DNA of 64,000 bases from NCBI RefSeq assembly GCF_007474605.1, contig NZ_VHKL01000007.1:248001-312000 (forward strand), in the 5' to 3' direction. The translations under genes were made by a program, and so were the position numbers. Positions 35,879-45,905 of the stretch are shown here, piece after piece; the stretch's first letter is position 1, and every line of letters starts with the position of its first letter. The notes beneath the pieces were generated by a model that was not told the DNA's origin, did not search any database, and saw only the letters and a list, made by a program, of their open reading frames with translations. The DNA comes from Rhodoligotrophos appendicifer. GTDB taxonomy: Bacteria > Pseudomonadota > Alphaproteobacteria > Rhizobiales > Im1.

Positions 35879-37411
35879 ATGGGCGACGTTTTGGGCGAAC
35901 TTCAGGTGCGCAGAGAGGTCGCGCGGGCAGGTGGTGGGGAAAAACGCATTGCCGCTCAGCATGCGCGCGGCAAGCTCACTGCAAGGGAGCGGCTCGAGCT
36001 TCTCTTGGACGACGGCTCCTTCGAGGAGTTTGACATGTTCGTCGAACATCGCTCGACGGATTTCGGCATGGGGGAACAAAAGTTTCCCGGTGACGGCGTG
36101 GTCACAGGATGGGGGACAATCAACGGCCGGACCGTCTATGTTTTCGCAAAGGACTTCACGGTCTTCGGCGGCTCACTGTCCGAAACCCATGCTCGCAAGA
36201 TCACCAAGATCCAGGACATGGCGTTGACCAACAGGGCTCCCTGCATCGGTCTGTTCGACGCAGGCGGAGCACGGATCCAGGAGGGCGTGGCCGCATTGGG
36301 AGGTTATGGCGAAGTGTTTCTTCGCAACGTGCTGTCTTCCGGTGTCATTCCGCAGATCTCGGTGATCATGGGCCCCTGCGCCGGCGGCGATGTGTATTCC
36401 CCCGCCATGACCGACTTCATCTTCATGGTGCGCGACACATCCTACATGTTCGTGACAGGTCCCGACGTCGTGAAGACGGTCACCAATGAGACGGTTACCG
36501 CGGAGCAGCTGGGCGGGGCCTCGATTCACACCACGAAGTCGTCGGTCGCCGACGGTGCCTATGACGATGATGTCGAAGCTCTGCTACAGATGCGGCGTTT
36601 GATCGATTTTCTTCCATCGTCGAACACGGAGGCGGTTCCGGAAATTCCGACCTTCGACAACCCCGATCGTATGGAGCAGTCTCTCGACACTCTGATCCCG
36701 GACAATCCCAATCAGCCCTATGACATGAGGGAGCTCATATCGAAGGTTGTGGATGAAGCGGATTTCTTTGAAATCCAAGAGGCTTACGCCAAGAATATGC
36801 TGGTCGGCTTCGGCCGCATGGAGGGCCGCACTGTAGGCATTGTGGCCAATCAACCCATGGTTCTGGCGGGCGTGCTCGATTCCGATGCTTCCAGGAAAGC
36901 AGCCCGCTTCGTTCGCTTCTGCGATTGTTTTTCGATCCCGATCGTCACATTTGTCGATGTCCCCGGCTTTCTTCCTGGAACCGCTCAGGAATATGGGGGG
37001 CTCATCAAGCATGGCGCCAAACTGCTCTTTGCTTTCGCCGAAGCGACAGTGCCCAAGATCACAATCATCACGCGGAAGGCGTATGGCGGCGCTTATGATG
37101 TCATGTCATCAAAACATATCCGCGGGGACGTGAATTATGCTTGGCCGTCTGCGGAAATCGCTGTGATGGGCCCAAAAGGCGCCGTTGAAATTCTCTATCG
37201 TTCCGAATTGGGAGATCCCGACAAGATCGCCGCTAGAATCAAGGAATATGAAACGCGCTTCGCGAACCCCTTCGTCGCAGCCGAGCGCGGCTATATCGAC
37301 GAGGTGATCATGCCCCACTCAACCCGCAAGCGGATAACACGGGCCCTCAATATGCTGCGCCACAAGGCTCTAACCAACCCCTGGAAAAAACACGACAACA
37401 TCCCGCTCTAA
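35879..37411 (+). CDS. pccB: Propionyl-CoA (acyl-CoA) carboxylase beta subunit
   Basis: 510 residues from ATG 35879 (GGAG eight bases upstream); GTG 35855 is an in-frame alternative. Carboxyltransferase N- and C-domains are complete, with the acyl-CoA and oxyanion signatures [20 protein letters not shown] and [20 protein letters not shown], and [16 protein letters not shown]. It transfers carboxyl from biotin to propionyl-CoA to form methylmalonyl-CoA. The biotin-carrying alpha subunit is not in the window. A perfect 13-bp hairpin follows. Confidence 0.93.
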   Translation: MGDVLGELQVRREVARAGGGEKRIAAQHARGKLTARERLELLLDDGSFEEFDMFVEHRSTDFGMGEQKFPGDGVVTGWGTINGRTVYVFAKDFTVFGGSLSETHARKITKIQDMALTNRAPCIGLFDAGGARIQEGVAALGGYGEVFLRNVLSSGVIPQISVIMGPCAGGDVYSPAMTDFIFMVRDTSYMFVTGPDVVKTVTNETVTAEQLGGASIHTTKSSVADGAYDDDVEALLQMRRLIDFLPSSNTEAVPEIPTFDNPDRMEQSLDTLIPDNPNQPYDMRELISKVVDEADFFEIQEAYAKNMLVGFGRMEGRTVGIVANQPMVLAGVLDSDASRKAARFVRFCDCFSIPIVTFVDVPGFLPGTAQEYGGLIKHGAKLLFAFAEATVPKITIITRKAYGGAYDVMSSKHIRGDVNYAWPSAEIAVMGPKGAVEILYRSELGDPDKIAARIKEYETRFANPFVAAERGYIDEVIMPHSTRKRITRALNMLRHKALTNPWKKHDNIPL

Positions 37412-37425
37412 TGAGAGACAGCGAG

Positions 37426-37459
37426 CAGGCCCTCCTCACATAAGGATGAGGAGGGCCTG
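37426..37459. terminator. Hairpin between convergent pccB and Gly/Tyr-rich protein gene
   Basis: CAGGCCCTCCTCA (37426-37438) pairs exactly with TGAGGAGGGCCTG (37447-37459) across an 8-nt loop. No strong T tract; probably a shared terminator. Confidence 0.7.
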
Positions 37460-37466
37460 TCGCGAA

Positions 37467-37889
37467 TTAGGGTCGGATCACGATGGCAGGGCCACCGCCA
37501 TAATACCCGGGAGCATAGCCGGGACCGGTCAGCCACCAGGGCGTCGCGTAGTAGTATCCGCCATATGCGTAGCCGTAGCCGGGACGCCTGTCGCGATAAC
37601 GAGGGCCGTGATGGCCGCGGTTGTAGGACGAATAGCGACGCCGATCGCCGCGATCCCACCGCTCCTTGCCGCCGCCACGCCTATAGTCGCGATCCCGCCC
37701 GTTGCGTCCCTCGTTCCAGTCTCCGCCGCGACGCTCGTCCCGGACCTGAACCGCTGGTGCCGAAGGGCTGTTCGTCGTCGTCGCGGTGTTCCGATTGAGA
37801 GATCCGGCCGACGCCGTGGATCCCAGCGACGCGATTGACATCAATGAAAACAAAGCCCCAAAGGCTATATGTCTAACCTTCATACTCAC
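37467..37889 (-). CDS. Secreted Arg/Gly/Tyr-rich low-complexity protein
   Basis: 140 residues from GTG 37889 (AAGGAG eight bases upstream) or ATG 37883. Signal peptide MKVRHIAFGALFSLMSI with cleavage near STASA. The mature part is a disordered Ser/Thr/Asn stretch, an Arg/Asp/Gly-rich block (RRGGGKERWDRGDRRRY), then a Gly/Tyr-rich tail ending GGGPAIVIRP. It resembles the BA14K protein at 30913 in composition but lacks the terminal Cys motif. Function unknown; the frame is open far upstream without coding character. Confidence 0.7.
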   Translation of the reverse strand: MSMKVRHIAFGALFSLMSIASLGSTASAGSLNRNTATTTNSPSAPAVQVRDERRGGDWNEGRNGRDRDYRRGGGKERWDRGDRRRYSSYNRGHHGPRYRDRRPGYGYAYGGYYYATPWWLTGPGYAPGYYGGGPAIVIRP

Positions 37890-38223
37890 AACCAACTCTC
37901 CTTCGCAGAACTCTCTGCTATTGGAAAGTGAACCCGGGCATTGACTGTTCGTTCCAAATTTAGCGATTTTCAAAGACGATGAAGGCAGTGCACAGTGCCA
38001 GATTAGGGCGGAGAAATTTAGCTTATCGAATTCCGCTATTTCGACCTTCGCAGATGCTGAAACTGGATACCCATCAATAAGACTGCGACTGTTGCGGCGG
38101 CGCCAACTCCGATCCAACGCTGGGCCCAGCGTTCTTGGACTGACTGGGTAGAGCTGTTCAGTTAAGCTCGCTCCCCGCTCGAAGAGACAATGAGGTCCCA
38201 GGCGGTCTGTGGGAGGGGGCGCA
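37890..38223. other. Intergenic region, no supported gene
   Basis: The 334-bp divergent spacer. On the minus strand a frame ending TAG near 38040 encodes a hydrophobic helix (WAQRWIGVGAAATVAVLL) but has no ATG, GTG or TTG before it, so it is not called. The region should hold promoters for both flanking genes. Confidence 0.4.
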
Positions 38224-38907
38224 ATGGATTATGTCGAGCCGATCGGTTACTTGGCATCGGCGCTGGTGTTCTTGACCTTCGCCATGAAAACGATCATTCC
38301 GCTTCGCATTTTAGCCATTGCTAGCAATATGGCGTTCCTGAGCTATGGTTATTTTGGGGGCATGGAGCCGATCTTTCTGCTTCATGCGGCCTTGTTGCCT
38401 CTTAACTCGTGGCGTCTCTTCCAAACATGGCAGTTGCTTGCCGCCATTCGCGGGGCTGCGACGACCGATCTGAACTTCGATTGGCTGCTGCCCTACATGA
38501 CAAAATGCGAATTCAAGGCGGGCGAGCCGCTCTTTCGCAAGGGTGACCCTGCCAATAAGATGTTCACTATTGTCGAGGGCACAGCACGGCATGTCGAACT
38601 GGGGATCGACCTCGTTCCGGGTTCCTTAGTGGGGGAGATTGGGATCTTCTCTCCCCATAAGACGCGAACAGGGACAATCGTGGCGCAAACTGATTTGAAG
38701 GCCATGGCGATTGCCGAATTCAGGGTTCGGGAGCTTTACCACGACAATCGTGAAGCCGGGTTCTATCTCATCAGCTTGATCACCAAGCGGTTGGTCGCCA
38801 ATATGGAGGCTCTGGAGGCAAAAGTGTCCGAAAGGTCTGCCTCAGCAGCCAAGCCACAGACACTGGGCGAGGCCATAAAGCCGGTGCCGTCGGCGCTCCG
38901 CCTTTGA
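38224..38907 (+). CDS. Membrane protein with C-terminal cyclic-nucleotide-binding domain
   Basis: 227 residues from ATG 38224, with GGGAGGGG upstream. About three N-terminal transmembrane helices (residues 1-75, YgjV-like: YVEPIGYLASALVFLTFAMK) precede a cNMP-binding beta-roll (about 95-205). The latter has GEPLFRKGDPANKMFTIVEG and a phosphate-binding-cassette-like VGEIGIFSPHKTRTGTIVA. There is no helix-turn-helix, so it is not a Crp-type regulator. The ligand and output are unknown; a membrane sensor is inferred. Confidence 0.78.
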   Translation: MDYVEPIGYLASALVFLTFAMKTIIPLRILAIASNMAFLSYGYFGGMEPIFLLHAALLPLNSWRLFQTWQLLAAIRGAATTDLNFDWLLPYMTKCEFKAGEPLFRKGDPANKMFTIVEGTARHVELGIDLVPGSLVGEIGIFSPHKTRTGTIVAQTDLKAMAIAEFRVRELYHDNREAGFYLISLITKRLVANMEALEAKVSERSASAAKPQTLGEAIKPVPSALRL

Positions 38908-38986
38908 TCTGAGTGATCGCAGGAACGTCGACCTTTTATTGCAGGGTCATGCAAATCGAGTCTAGATCGTCTATCGCGAGACGACC

Positions 38987-40660
38987 CTATCTCAGCTCCT
39001 TTTTCGACAGTTTGCCGATCATCGTCTTTGGCAACTCGCTACGAAATTCCACCTCTCTAGGCATTTCAATGACGGAGAGCTTCGGTTTAAGAAATGTCAG
39101 AAGTTCCTGCTCTGTCAAATGGGCTCCATCACGAAGCCGAATAAAAGCTTTCGGTGCTTCACCGCGATACTCGTCGGGAACTCCGATGACCGTTACCTCA
39201 GCTACATCAGGATGTTCGTGTATGGCTTCTTCAATTCGGCGAGGATAGACGTTGAAGCCCGAGGCAATGATGATGTCCTTGATACGATCGACGAGATAGA
39301 CATAACCCTCCTCGTCCATGTAACCCACATCGCCGGTCCGCAAAAAAGGCGGGAGGAAGATTTTTGCGGTTTCCTCAGGCTGATTCCAATAGCCCTTCAT
39401 GACCTGCGGCCCGCTGATGCAAAGTTCGCCTTTCTCTCCGCAGGGCAAAGGGGCCGAGGGATCGTCCAAGGAGCGAATTTCCGCCACCGTGCCCGGAACC
39501 GGGAGACCGATGGAGCCATCTTTGGGTGCGACGTCGAAGGGGTTGATATGGGTTACCGGCGATGTCTCGCTGAGACCATAGCCCTCCACCAACCGGCAGC
39601 CGGCCAGAGCCTCGAACTTCCGACGAACCTCTAGAGGCAGTGGTGCGCCACCCGATATGCAGTATTTGAGCGAGCCAAAGATGTTGCGGTCGATCCCGGG
39701 ATGATTGACCAGTGCGTTAAAGATCGTCGGCACCCCGGGGAGGATCGTTGGCTTTCGCTTTGAGATAAGAGTGATGGCCTCAACAAGATTAAATCGAGGC
39801 ATGAGGATCATCTCAAAGCCATGAGCAATTGAGAAGTTCATGACTCCAGTCAGTGCGAAGACATGAAAGAAGGGCAGGATTGCCATCATGCGCTCCTCGC
39901 CTTCTTTGGCGCCAGAAAACCATAATCGCACCTGCTGGACGTTGATCGAGAGATTGGCGTGGGTCAGCATGGCCCCTTTGGGCGTACCCGTCGTTCCGCC
40001 AGTATACTGAAACACCGCCACATCATTCATGGGATCAATGATGGGTTTCGGATACTCGGAGCGCGATGTCAGCGCCGACAACTCCACATAAGGGTCCGTC
40101 GAGGGGACGGAAGCGAGTTGCTTGCGCTTGAGCAGTGAAAAGAGCAGCCCCTTGATCGGAGGGAGGATCGCACGAAAAGGACAAACAACCACATGCTGCA
40201 AGACTCCCGCCTCTGCCAGGCCGCGGACCTTCTCGAAAACTGCGGCGAGGTCGACGGTTATGATGGTGGACACCCCGGCATCCTGCGCCTGATGGCGAAG
40301 CTCTTCCACAGTGTAAAGAGGATTGAAATTCACGATGGTGCCACCGAGCTTCAGGACGGCGAAGAAGGCCGCAATAAAGTAGGGGGTATTAGGGAGGACC
40401 AATCCCACGCGCTTGTCGGGCCCAACGCCCAATCGAGACAAACCGCAGGCTAGCTCGTCTGTCATTGCTCCCATCTCGGCATAGCTCATCACCTCGCCTA
40501 GAAAATTTGTGCAAGGCTTTGATCCATATCGTTGAACAGCCAGGTCGAACATGTCGGGCAATGTCTGCGGCGTCAGCGGATGGTGCCAGTCGATTCCTGG
40601 GGGATAGGCCTTAAGCCAGGGATAGGAATTCGCGCCATCGGCGATATCGAGCGTATTCAA
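38987..40660 (-). CDS. fadD: Long-chain fatty acid--CoA ligase
   Basis: A 557-residue AMP-forming acyl-CoA synthetase that activates fatty acids for beta-oxidation. The AMP-binding P-loop YTGGTTGTPKGAMLTHANL, GYGLSETSPVTHINP, and the C-terminal TGDVGYMDEEGYVYLVDRIKD hinge and PKTMIGKLSKKELR (catalytic Lys) are all present. Full length. It is divergent from the Sel1 gene. Confidence 0.93.
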   Translation of the reverse strand: MNTLDIADGANSYPWLKAYPPGIDWHHPLTPQTLPDMFDLAVQRYGSKPCTNFLGEVMSYAEMGAMTDELACGLSRLGVGPDKRVGLVLPNTPYFIAAFFAVLKLGGTIVNFNPLYTVEELRHQAQDAGVSTIITVDLAAVFEKVRGLAEAGVLQHVVVCPFRAILPPIKGLLFSLLKRKQLASVPSTDPYVELSALTSRSEYPKPIIDPMNDVAVFQYTGGTTGTPKGAMLTHANLSINVQQVRLWFSGAKEGEERMMAILPFFHVFALTGVMNFSIAHGFEMILMPRFNLVEAITLISKRKPTILPGVPTIFNALVNHPGIDRNIFGSLKYCISGGAPLPLEVRRKFEALAGCRLVEGYGLSETSPVTHINPFDVAPKDGSIGLPVPGTVAEIRSLDDPSAPLPCGEKGELCISGPQVMKGYWNQPEETAKIFLPPFLRTGDVGYMDEEGYVYLVDRIKDIIIASGFNVYPRRIEEAIHEHPDVAEVTVIGVPDEYRGEAPKAFIRLRDGAHLTEQELLTFLKPKLSVIEMPREVEFRSELPKTMIGKLSKKELR

Positions 40661-40778
40661 TGGCTATCTCCCGGTGCGCTCACGCTGCAGATGAGGCATA
40701 ATAAACAATGCAGGGTCCGACACAGCATAATCCCGCGTGATAGACCAGTAGGGACCTAGGAAGCGGACGAGGCGACTT

Positions 40779-41597
40779 ATGAGGTTGGCATATTTTCTGG
40801 GCGCGCTGATGCTCGTGAACCAGGTACTCCCTGTTGCGGCAGCAGACAAATGCGATACCGGTGAATCGCTGGGAGCCAACTCCGTTCTGGCGCAAAAAGG
40901 AAACGACGTCGCTCAGTGTGCCATGGGCCGTGCCTATGAGACGGGTGCAGGGGTCAAGCTCGACTTGCGCCGTGCAGCGGCGCTGTATCAGTCTTCTGCA
41001 AACAAGGGGAATGTAGAAGCCCAGTATCGACTGGGGCTGCTGCTGGAGAAGGGGGGGGACAAGCTGCCTGCGGATCCAGCCTTTGCAGTCAGCATGTATC
41101 AGACCGCCGCCCGCTACGGTCAAGCCGGTGCGCAGTACCGTCTTGGATTTGCGCTGCAATATGGAACCGGCATCGATAAGAATGCGGAACAAGCCGTCAT
41201 CTGGTATCGGCGGGCGGCAGAGCAGGGCCTTGCAGAGGCACAGAACAGTCTCGGGCTGATGTATCTGTCCGGTACAGGCGTGAAGCGAAATTATAAGCAA
41301 GCGGCGAAGTATTTCAAACAGGCAGCGGACCAGGGCTACGGTTGGGCTCAAAATAATCTTGCCGGCCTGTATGAGCTGGGTTGGGGAACGAACACGGATC
41401 TTACCCTAGCCAAACGGTATTACAGCGCCGCAGCAAGCAAGGACAACCCGGCAGCGAAGCAGAACCTGGAACGGCTGGACCGCATCGCGGATGCCGGAAC
41501 TCCTATGCCATCGGCGATGGGTGATCCAGCCGGACCGAAGAAGAATTCGCCCATTGCGGCGGATGAAGTGCCAATGGATTTCATCCCGCGGAATTGA
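40779..41597 (+). CDS. Secreted Sel1-repeat protein
   Basis: A 272-residue protein with signal peptide (about 1-21, cleavage near VAAAD) and at least five Sel1 repeats (AQCAMGRAYETGAGV, AQYRLGLLLEKGG, AQYRLGFALQYGTGI, AQNSLGLMYLSGTGV, AQNNLAGLYELGWGT). Sel1 solenoids mediate protein contacts. Its partner is unknown. It precedes rlpA in the same direction by 137 bp. The C-terminal 50 residues are disordered. Confidence 0.85.
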   Translation: MRLAYFLGALMLVNQVLPVAAADKCDTGESLGANSVLAQKGNDVAQCAMGRAYETGAGVKLDLRRAAALYQSSANKGNVEAQYRLGLLLEKGGDKLPADPAFAVSMYQTAARYGQAGAQYRLGFALQYGTGIDKNAEQAVIWYRRAAEQGLAEAQNSLGLMYLSGTGVKRNYKQAAKYFKQAADQGYGWAQNNLAGLYELGWGTNTDLTLAKRYYSAAASKDNPAAKQNLERLDRIADAGTPMPSAMGDPAGPKKNSPIAADEVPMDFIPRN

Positions 41598-41734
41598 TCA
41601 CCCCGGTTACATTCTTTCTTAACCATGTGGCTAAACGCACTCTTTACCCAAACTCGTGCAGATTGAACTCAAAGTGACTCTAACCGCTCCATGCGCGAGC
41701 CATTCGCTCGGATGGCAGACGGGAAATCCTGCAG

Positions 41735-42811
41735 ATGATGAGTTTCGACCGACCCTCCAGCCCGCTAGATCGCAAACTCCGTAGGACCCGACTTCTGGCC
41801 CCTTTAGCGGCTCTGGCCATCATTTTCGCGGGTGCAGGGCTGAGCGGTTGCTCCAGCAGCAAGGTAGCCGGAAAGCGTGACCCTTTCGCGGGAAAGGGGA
41901 GTCCCGTCTATCCAGGCAATGGTCCATTGCCAAAGGGCGGAGGGCGATATCATGTCGGTAAACCATATGATATCGCCGGTGAAAAGTATTACCCTCGCGA
42001 GCAACCCAACTACGACGAGACCGGCACGGGATCTTGGTACGGGCCAAAGTTCAACCGCCGCATGACCTCCAATGGCGAATGGTTCGACATGGAGTATCTG
42101 AGCGCCGCCCATCCGACTTTGCCCCTGCCCAGCTACGCGAAAGTCACGAATGTGTCTACGGGCAAGTCGATCATCGTCCGGGTGAATGACCGCGGCCCGT
42201 TCGTCAATAATCGCGTCATCGATCTTTCCAAACGCAGTGCCGAGGTGCTCGAACTCAAGACGCGCGGAACGGGCCAGTTGCGCGTGCAGTATATTGGTCC
42301 CGCGCCCCTCAATGATAAGGGCGCGCATCTCATGGCAATGAACAACGAGCTCAAACGTGGGACGCCTCTGAAATACATGGTCGCTTCCGCCAACTCGCGC
42401 ACCGGTGCGGCTGGCGGTTCGGCGCCAGTTCAGGTGGCGCAAGCCTTTCAAACGGATGCTCCGAGAATCGCGGCCGCTGCCCCCGAAAAACGGGAGCCAT
42501 CCGCGCCACCGGCACCCTTTCAGATGGCCGCCGCCAGCCAGGCCGCGAGTTCAATCAAAGGCAGCGAGAGCGCTTCTGGCGGCTATTACGTCCAGGCCGC
42601 GGCACTCTCTAACCCGGACAATGCTTACCGGGTGAGAGCTCAGTTGTCCGGAATAGGACCAGTGGAAGTGGCACCGCTCGAAGCGGGCTCGCGCACACTG
42701 TTTCGCGTGAGGGTCGGGCCGCTCACCGATCATGGGACAGCCGATTCGGCGCTGCGTGGCGTCATAGCGGCGGGTTACCCCGACGCCAAGATCGTTCCCG
42801 CCGCATACTGA
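41735..42811 (+). CDS. rlpA: Septal ring lytic transglycosylase RlpA, lipoprotein
   Basis: 358 residues. The lipobox LSGC puts the lipidated Cys at residue 39. The double-psi beta-barrel has GTGSWYGPKFNRRMTSNGE and VNDRGPFVNNRVIDLSKRSAE, the latter with the catalytic Asp. A disordered linker and a C-terminal SPOR domain (about 285-355, GGYYVQAAALSNPDNAYRVRAQ) follow. RlpA cleaves naked glycan strands at the septum, guided by SPOR. It lies upstream of dacA, another cell-wall gene. Confidence 0.93.
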   Translation: MMSFDRPSSPLDRKLRRTRLLAPLAALAIIFAGAGLSGCSSSKVAGKRDPFAGKGSPVYPGNGPLPKGGGRYHVGKPYDIAGEKYYPREQPNYDETGTGSWYGPKFNRRMTSNGEWFDMEYLSAAHPTLPLPSYAKVTNVSTGKSIIVRVNDRGPFVNNRVIDLSKRSAEVLELKTRGTGQLRVQYIGPAPLNDKGAHLMAMNNELKRGTPLKYMVASANSRTGAAGGSAPVQVAQAFQTDAPRIAAAAPEKREPSAPPAPFQMAAASQAASSIKGSESASGGYYVQAAALSNPDNAYRVRAQLSGIGPVEVAPLEAGSRTLFRVRVGPLTDHGTADSALRGVIAAGYPDAKIVPAAY

Positions 42812-42958
42812 TCGCGGCCGGACAGTCCTAGCCGGCTCGGCTGTCACTTTGTTGATTTCGGTAAAGCAAAGCTTTACCTTAAAGGCTGATTTCGGGAAAA
42901 CCCAAAACCTGTGTGACGGCTCAATCCGAGCGTTTGATTACGAGGCGGCGTTTACGAC

Positions 42959-44158
42959 ATGGCGACGGCATCACATCGATGGATCCGACGCATTGCAATG
43001 GGCTTGGCAGCAATCGTGCTGTTGGCTGGGGCAGGGGCGCCTGCACCGGATTCCGCACCAACGACAACAGCTCCAGATTTTACCTCGCTCGCCCCGCATG
43101 CCATTCTCATCGATGCGGGTTCGGGGGAGGTCATTTACGAAAAAGATGCGGACGACCCGATGGCTCCCGCCAGTATGGCGAAGATCATGACCGCGATCGT
43201 TGCCTTCGATGCCCTGAAACGCGGCGAGGTGCGACTTGACGACGAGTTTACGGTCTCACCGAACGCTTGGCGAACAGGGGGGGCGCCATCGGGCACATCC
43301 ACGATGTATGCCTCCGTGAACTCTCGGATCAAGATGCATGACCTGCTGATGGGGGCTCTGAGCGTCTCCGGCAATGACGCTTGCATCGTCATCGCGGAGG
43401 GACTTGCCGGATCTGAGGCTGCGTTTGCCGCACAAATGACGGAGAAAGCAAGACAACTGGGCCTCGATAAATCCGTCTTTACGAACGCGACGGGCTTGCC
43501 GGATCCCAATATGCATACGACTGTGCGAGAGCTGGCCGCCATGGCACGCCACATCGTCCGTGCCTATCCGGAACAGTACAAGACCTATTTTGGCAATCCA
43601 GAGTTCACTTGGAACAATATCAAGCAGCGAAACCGGAATCCGCTTTTGGGAGTCGTTCAGGGGGTGGACGGCATGAAGACCGGCTACACCAAGGAAGCCA
43701 TGTATGGATTGGTGGCGTCCGCGGAACGTAATGGAAGGAGGCTGATTCTCGTAGTCTCAGGTCTTCCGTCTGCCCGCCAGCGCGAGGACGAGGCAGCAAA
43801 GCTGCTGTCCTGGGGCTTTCGACGCTATAAAACGATCACGCTGTTTGCCAAGGACCAGCAGGTCGGTAAGGCACGCGTCTGGGGCGGAGATCGCAGCTGG
43901 GTGGGTCTTGTCGCTCATGAGCCTGTCAAGCTCATGATCTCCGATGATGAGCGTCGACGCATGAGCGCCGAAATCGTCTATAAGGGCCCATTGTATGCCC
44001 CGGTCAGCGTCGGAGATGCGATCGGAACGCTGCGGTTCACCTTGGACGGCAAATCGGTGAGCCAAGTGCCGCTTTATGCCGGGAACGAGATCACGCCCGC
44101 CGATGGCATGCTGCGCAAAGCTGTAGATACGTTGAGCTTAATGATGTTCGGCAGCTGA
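42959..44158 (+). CDS. dacA: D-alanyl-D-alanine carboxypeptidase (PBP5/6 class)
   Basis: 399 residues with signal peptide (about 1-30). All three active-site motifs are present: Ser72-Met-Ala-Lys75, Ser137-Gly-Asn139 and Lys240-Thr-Gly242. A PBP5 C-terminal beta domain and an amphipathic terminal helix (LRKAVDTLSLMMFGS) anchor it to the periplasmic face of the inner membrane. It trims the terminal D-Ala from peptidoglycan pentapeptides. It starts a compact run into tmk (10 bp). Confidence 0.94.
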   Translation: MATASHRWIRRIAMGLAAIVLLAGAGAPAPDSAPTTTAPDFTSLAPHAILIDAGSGEVIYEKDADDPMAPASMAKIMTAIVAFDALKRGEVRLDDEFTVSPNAWRTGGAPSGTSTMYASVNSRIKMHDLLMGALSVSGNDACIVIAEGLAGSEAAFAAQMTEKARQLGLDKSVFTNATGLPDPNMHTTVRELAAMARHIVRAYPEQYKTYFGNPEFTWNNIKQRNRNPLLGVVQGVDGMKTGYTKEAMYGLVASAERNGRRLILVVSGLPSARQREDEAAKLLSWGFRRYKTITLFAKDQQVGKARVWGGDRSWVGLVAHEPVKLMISDDERRRMSAEIVYKGPLYAPVSVGDAIGTLRFTLDGKSVSQVPLYAGNEITPADGMLRKAVDTLSLMMFGS

Positions 44159-44168
44159 ATCGTCGGAC

Positions 44169-44801
44169 GTGGCCAAGCGACATTTCATCAGTCTCGAAGG
44201 AGGCGAGGGGGCAGGCAAGTCAACCCAGGCTCGCCTGCTCGCAGCAAGACTCCGCACCACCACAGGCAAGGAGGTGGTGCTGACGAGGGAGCCTGGCGGG
44301 GCACCAGGGGCCGAGGCAATCCGCAGGCTGCTGGTCGAGGGCGCCGCCGATCGTTGGTCACCGCGGGCAGAAGCGCTGCTGAATTACGCTGCGCGCGACG
44401 AGCATCTGCGCCACACCATCCTGCCCGCTCTGGCGAGGGGCGCCTACGTCATCACCGATCGATTCGCCGACTCAACCCGAGCTTATCAGGGTATTGCAGG
44501 GGGCGTGGACGCTGATTTGATCAGTGCGCTTGAACAAGCGGTCATCGGCGAGACGTGGCCGGCGCTCACTTTGGTTCTTGATCTGGCACCGCAGGCGGGC
44601 CTCGATCGCGCTGCTGCACGCGGCGGTGGGGAAGGGCGGTTCGAAGCGAAGGGACTCGCTTATCATCAGCAGCTCCGGCAAGCCTTTCTTTCGCACGCTG
44701 CGGCTGATCCGCAGCGTTGCCTCGTCATCGACGCGCAAGAAGACCAAGACATCGTCGCGACGAAGATATGGGAGGCTGTTGCCTCTCGGCTGCTCGACTG
44801 A
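44169..44801 (+). CDS. tmk: Thymidylate kinase
   Basis: 210 residues from GTG 44169. P-loop GGEGAGKST at residues 11-19, TREPGG, and DRFADSTRAYQG; it phosphorylates dTMP to dTDP. GTG start and 12-bp spacing to holB suggest translation within one operon with dacA, holB and metG. Confidence 0.96.
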   Translation: MAKRHFISLEGGEGAGKSTQARLLAARLRTTTGKEVVLTREPGGAPGAEAIRRLLVEGAADRWSPRAEALLNYAARDEHLRHTILPALARGAYVITDRFADSTRAYQGIAGGVDADLISALEQAVIGETWPALTLVLDLAPQAGLDRAAARGGGEGRFEAKGLAYHQQLRQAFLSHAAADPQRCLVIDAQEDQDIVATKIWEAVASRLLD

Positions 44802-44813
44802 TACGGCGAGTTT

Positions 44814-45896
44814 ATGGGCCAAGACACCGAAGCGGACATTGTAGAACGGTTGCATCCGCGCGAGCGCCCCGATCTGATCGGCCACGAGCAGATCGAGCGG
44901 CAATTGCTCCAGGCGTACCGGTCTCGAAAACTGCACCACGCATGGATGCTGTCAGGGCCTCGCGGCATTGGCAAAGCAACCCTTGCTTATCGATTTGCCC
45001 GCTTCATCCTGCGACATCCAGATGTCACCGCCCTGGATCCTCAACTCCTCAGCATGAATGTTGCGGAGAGTGATCCAGTATTCCGCAGGATCGCTGCGCA
45101 GGGGCATTCCGATCTGCTGACGATCACGCGCGCCTATGATCCGCGCGCAAAACGTCTCAAGACGGAAATCGGAGTCGATGAGGCGCGGCATGCAAGCCAG
45201 TTTCTATCGCGGACAGCAGGCGAGGGTGGTTGGCGGATTGCGATCATCGATGCTGCAGATGAGATGAATGGCAACGCGGCAAATGCCATTCTCAAGAGCC
45301 TAGAGGAGCCCCCACCAAGAACTCTTTTCCTTCTGGTCACGCACATTGCGGGAAGAGTGTTGCCAACCATCCGTTCGCGTTGCGTCCGATTGGAATTAGG
45401 TCCGCTTCGGGAGCCGGAAGTGGAGCGCGTGCTCGGTGACGTCCTCCCCGACGCCAAAACCAACGCTGAGGCGAGAACATTGGCTATCAACCTTGCCGAT
45501 GGCAGTCCCGGCCGCGCCATTCGATTGCTCGAAGGAGGGGGCCTGAAGCTCTTCAGGGAGTTTGTAGCAATCGTGGAAAAAGCGCCAAATCTTGAGTATG
45601 GACGGGCGTTCGAATTTGCGGAAAAACTGCGCGGCGCACAGATGCTCGACGACTACCGCCTGTTTACGGAAATCCTAGATCAATGGTTGTCACGGCAGAT
45701 TCGTGCCGCAGGGAAGGGGGAGAGTGACTGGAATGGACGCATTCCTTTGGAGCGCGTCGGGGTATGGGCCGAAAAGCATGAGTCGATCATGCGTTCCATC
45801 CACACCGCAAATGCCCTAAACCTCGACCGCCGCGAAGTTGTCGTTCAGGCCCTGCGCCTAATCGAGGAGACAGCGCGCGGAACATCGCTCCAGTAG
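44814..45896 (+). CDS. holB: DNA polymerase III subunit delta'
   Basis: A 360-residue clamp-loader subunit. The AAA+ domain has SGPRGIGKATLAYRFARF (P-loop), a downstream IDAADEMNGNAANAILKSLEEPP and the sensor-1 region TLFLLVTHIAGRVLPTIRSRC, which is the clamp-loader SRC motif. C-terminal helices form the collar. tmk-holB linkage is classical in bacteria. Confidence 0.94.
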   Translation: MGQDTEADIVERLHPRERPDLIGHEQIERQLLQAYRSRKLHHAWMLSGPRGIGKATLAYRFARFILRHPDVTALDPQLLSMNVAESDPVFRRIAAQGHSDLLTITRAYDPRAKRLKTEIGVDEARHASQFLSRTAGEGGWRIAIIDAADEMNGNAANAILKSLEEPPPRTLFLLVTHIAGRVLPTIRSRCVRLELGPLREPEVERVLGDVLPDAKTNAEARTLAINLADGSPGRAIRLLEGGGLKLFREFVAIVEKAPNLEYGRAFEFAEKLRGAQMLDDYRLFTEILDQWLSRQIRAAGKGESDWNGRIPLERVGVWAEKHESIMRSIHTANALNLDRREVVVQALRLIEETARGTSLQ

Positions 45897-45905
45897 AGAA
45901 CATCC

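Noticed and set aside
38040-38165. A minus-strand frame encoding a hydrophobic helix
   Set aside because: A stop codon directly precedes a CTG and there is no ATG, GTG or TTG start before the helix, so it cannot be supported as a gene.
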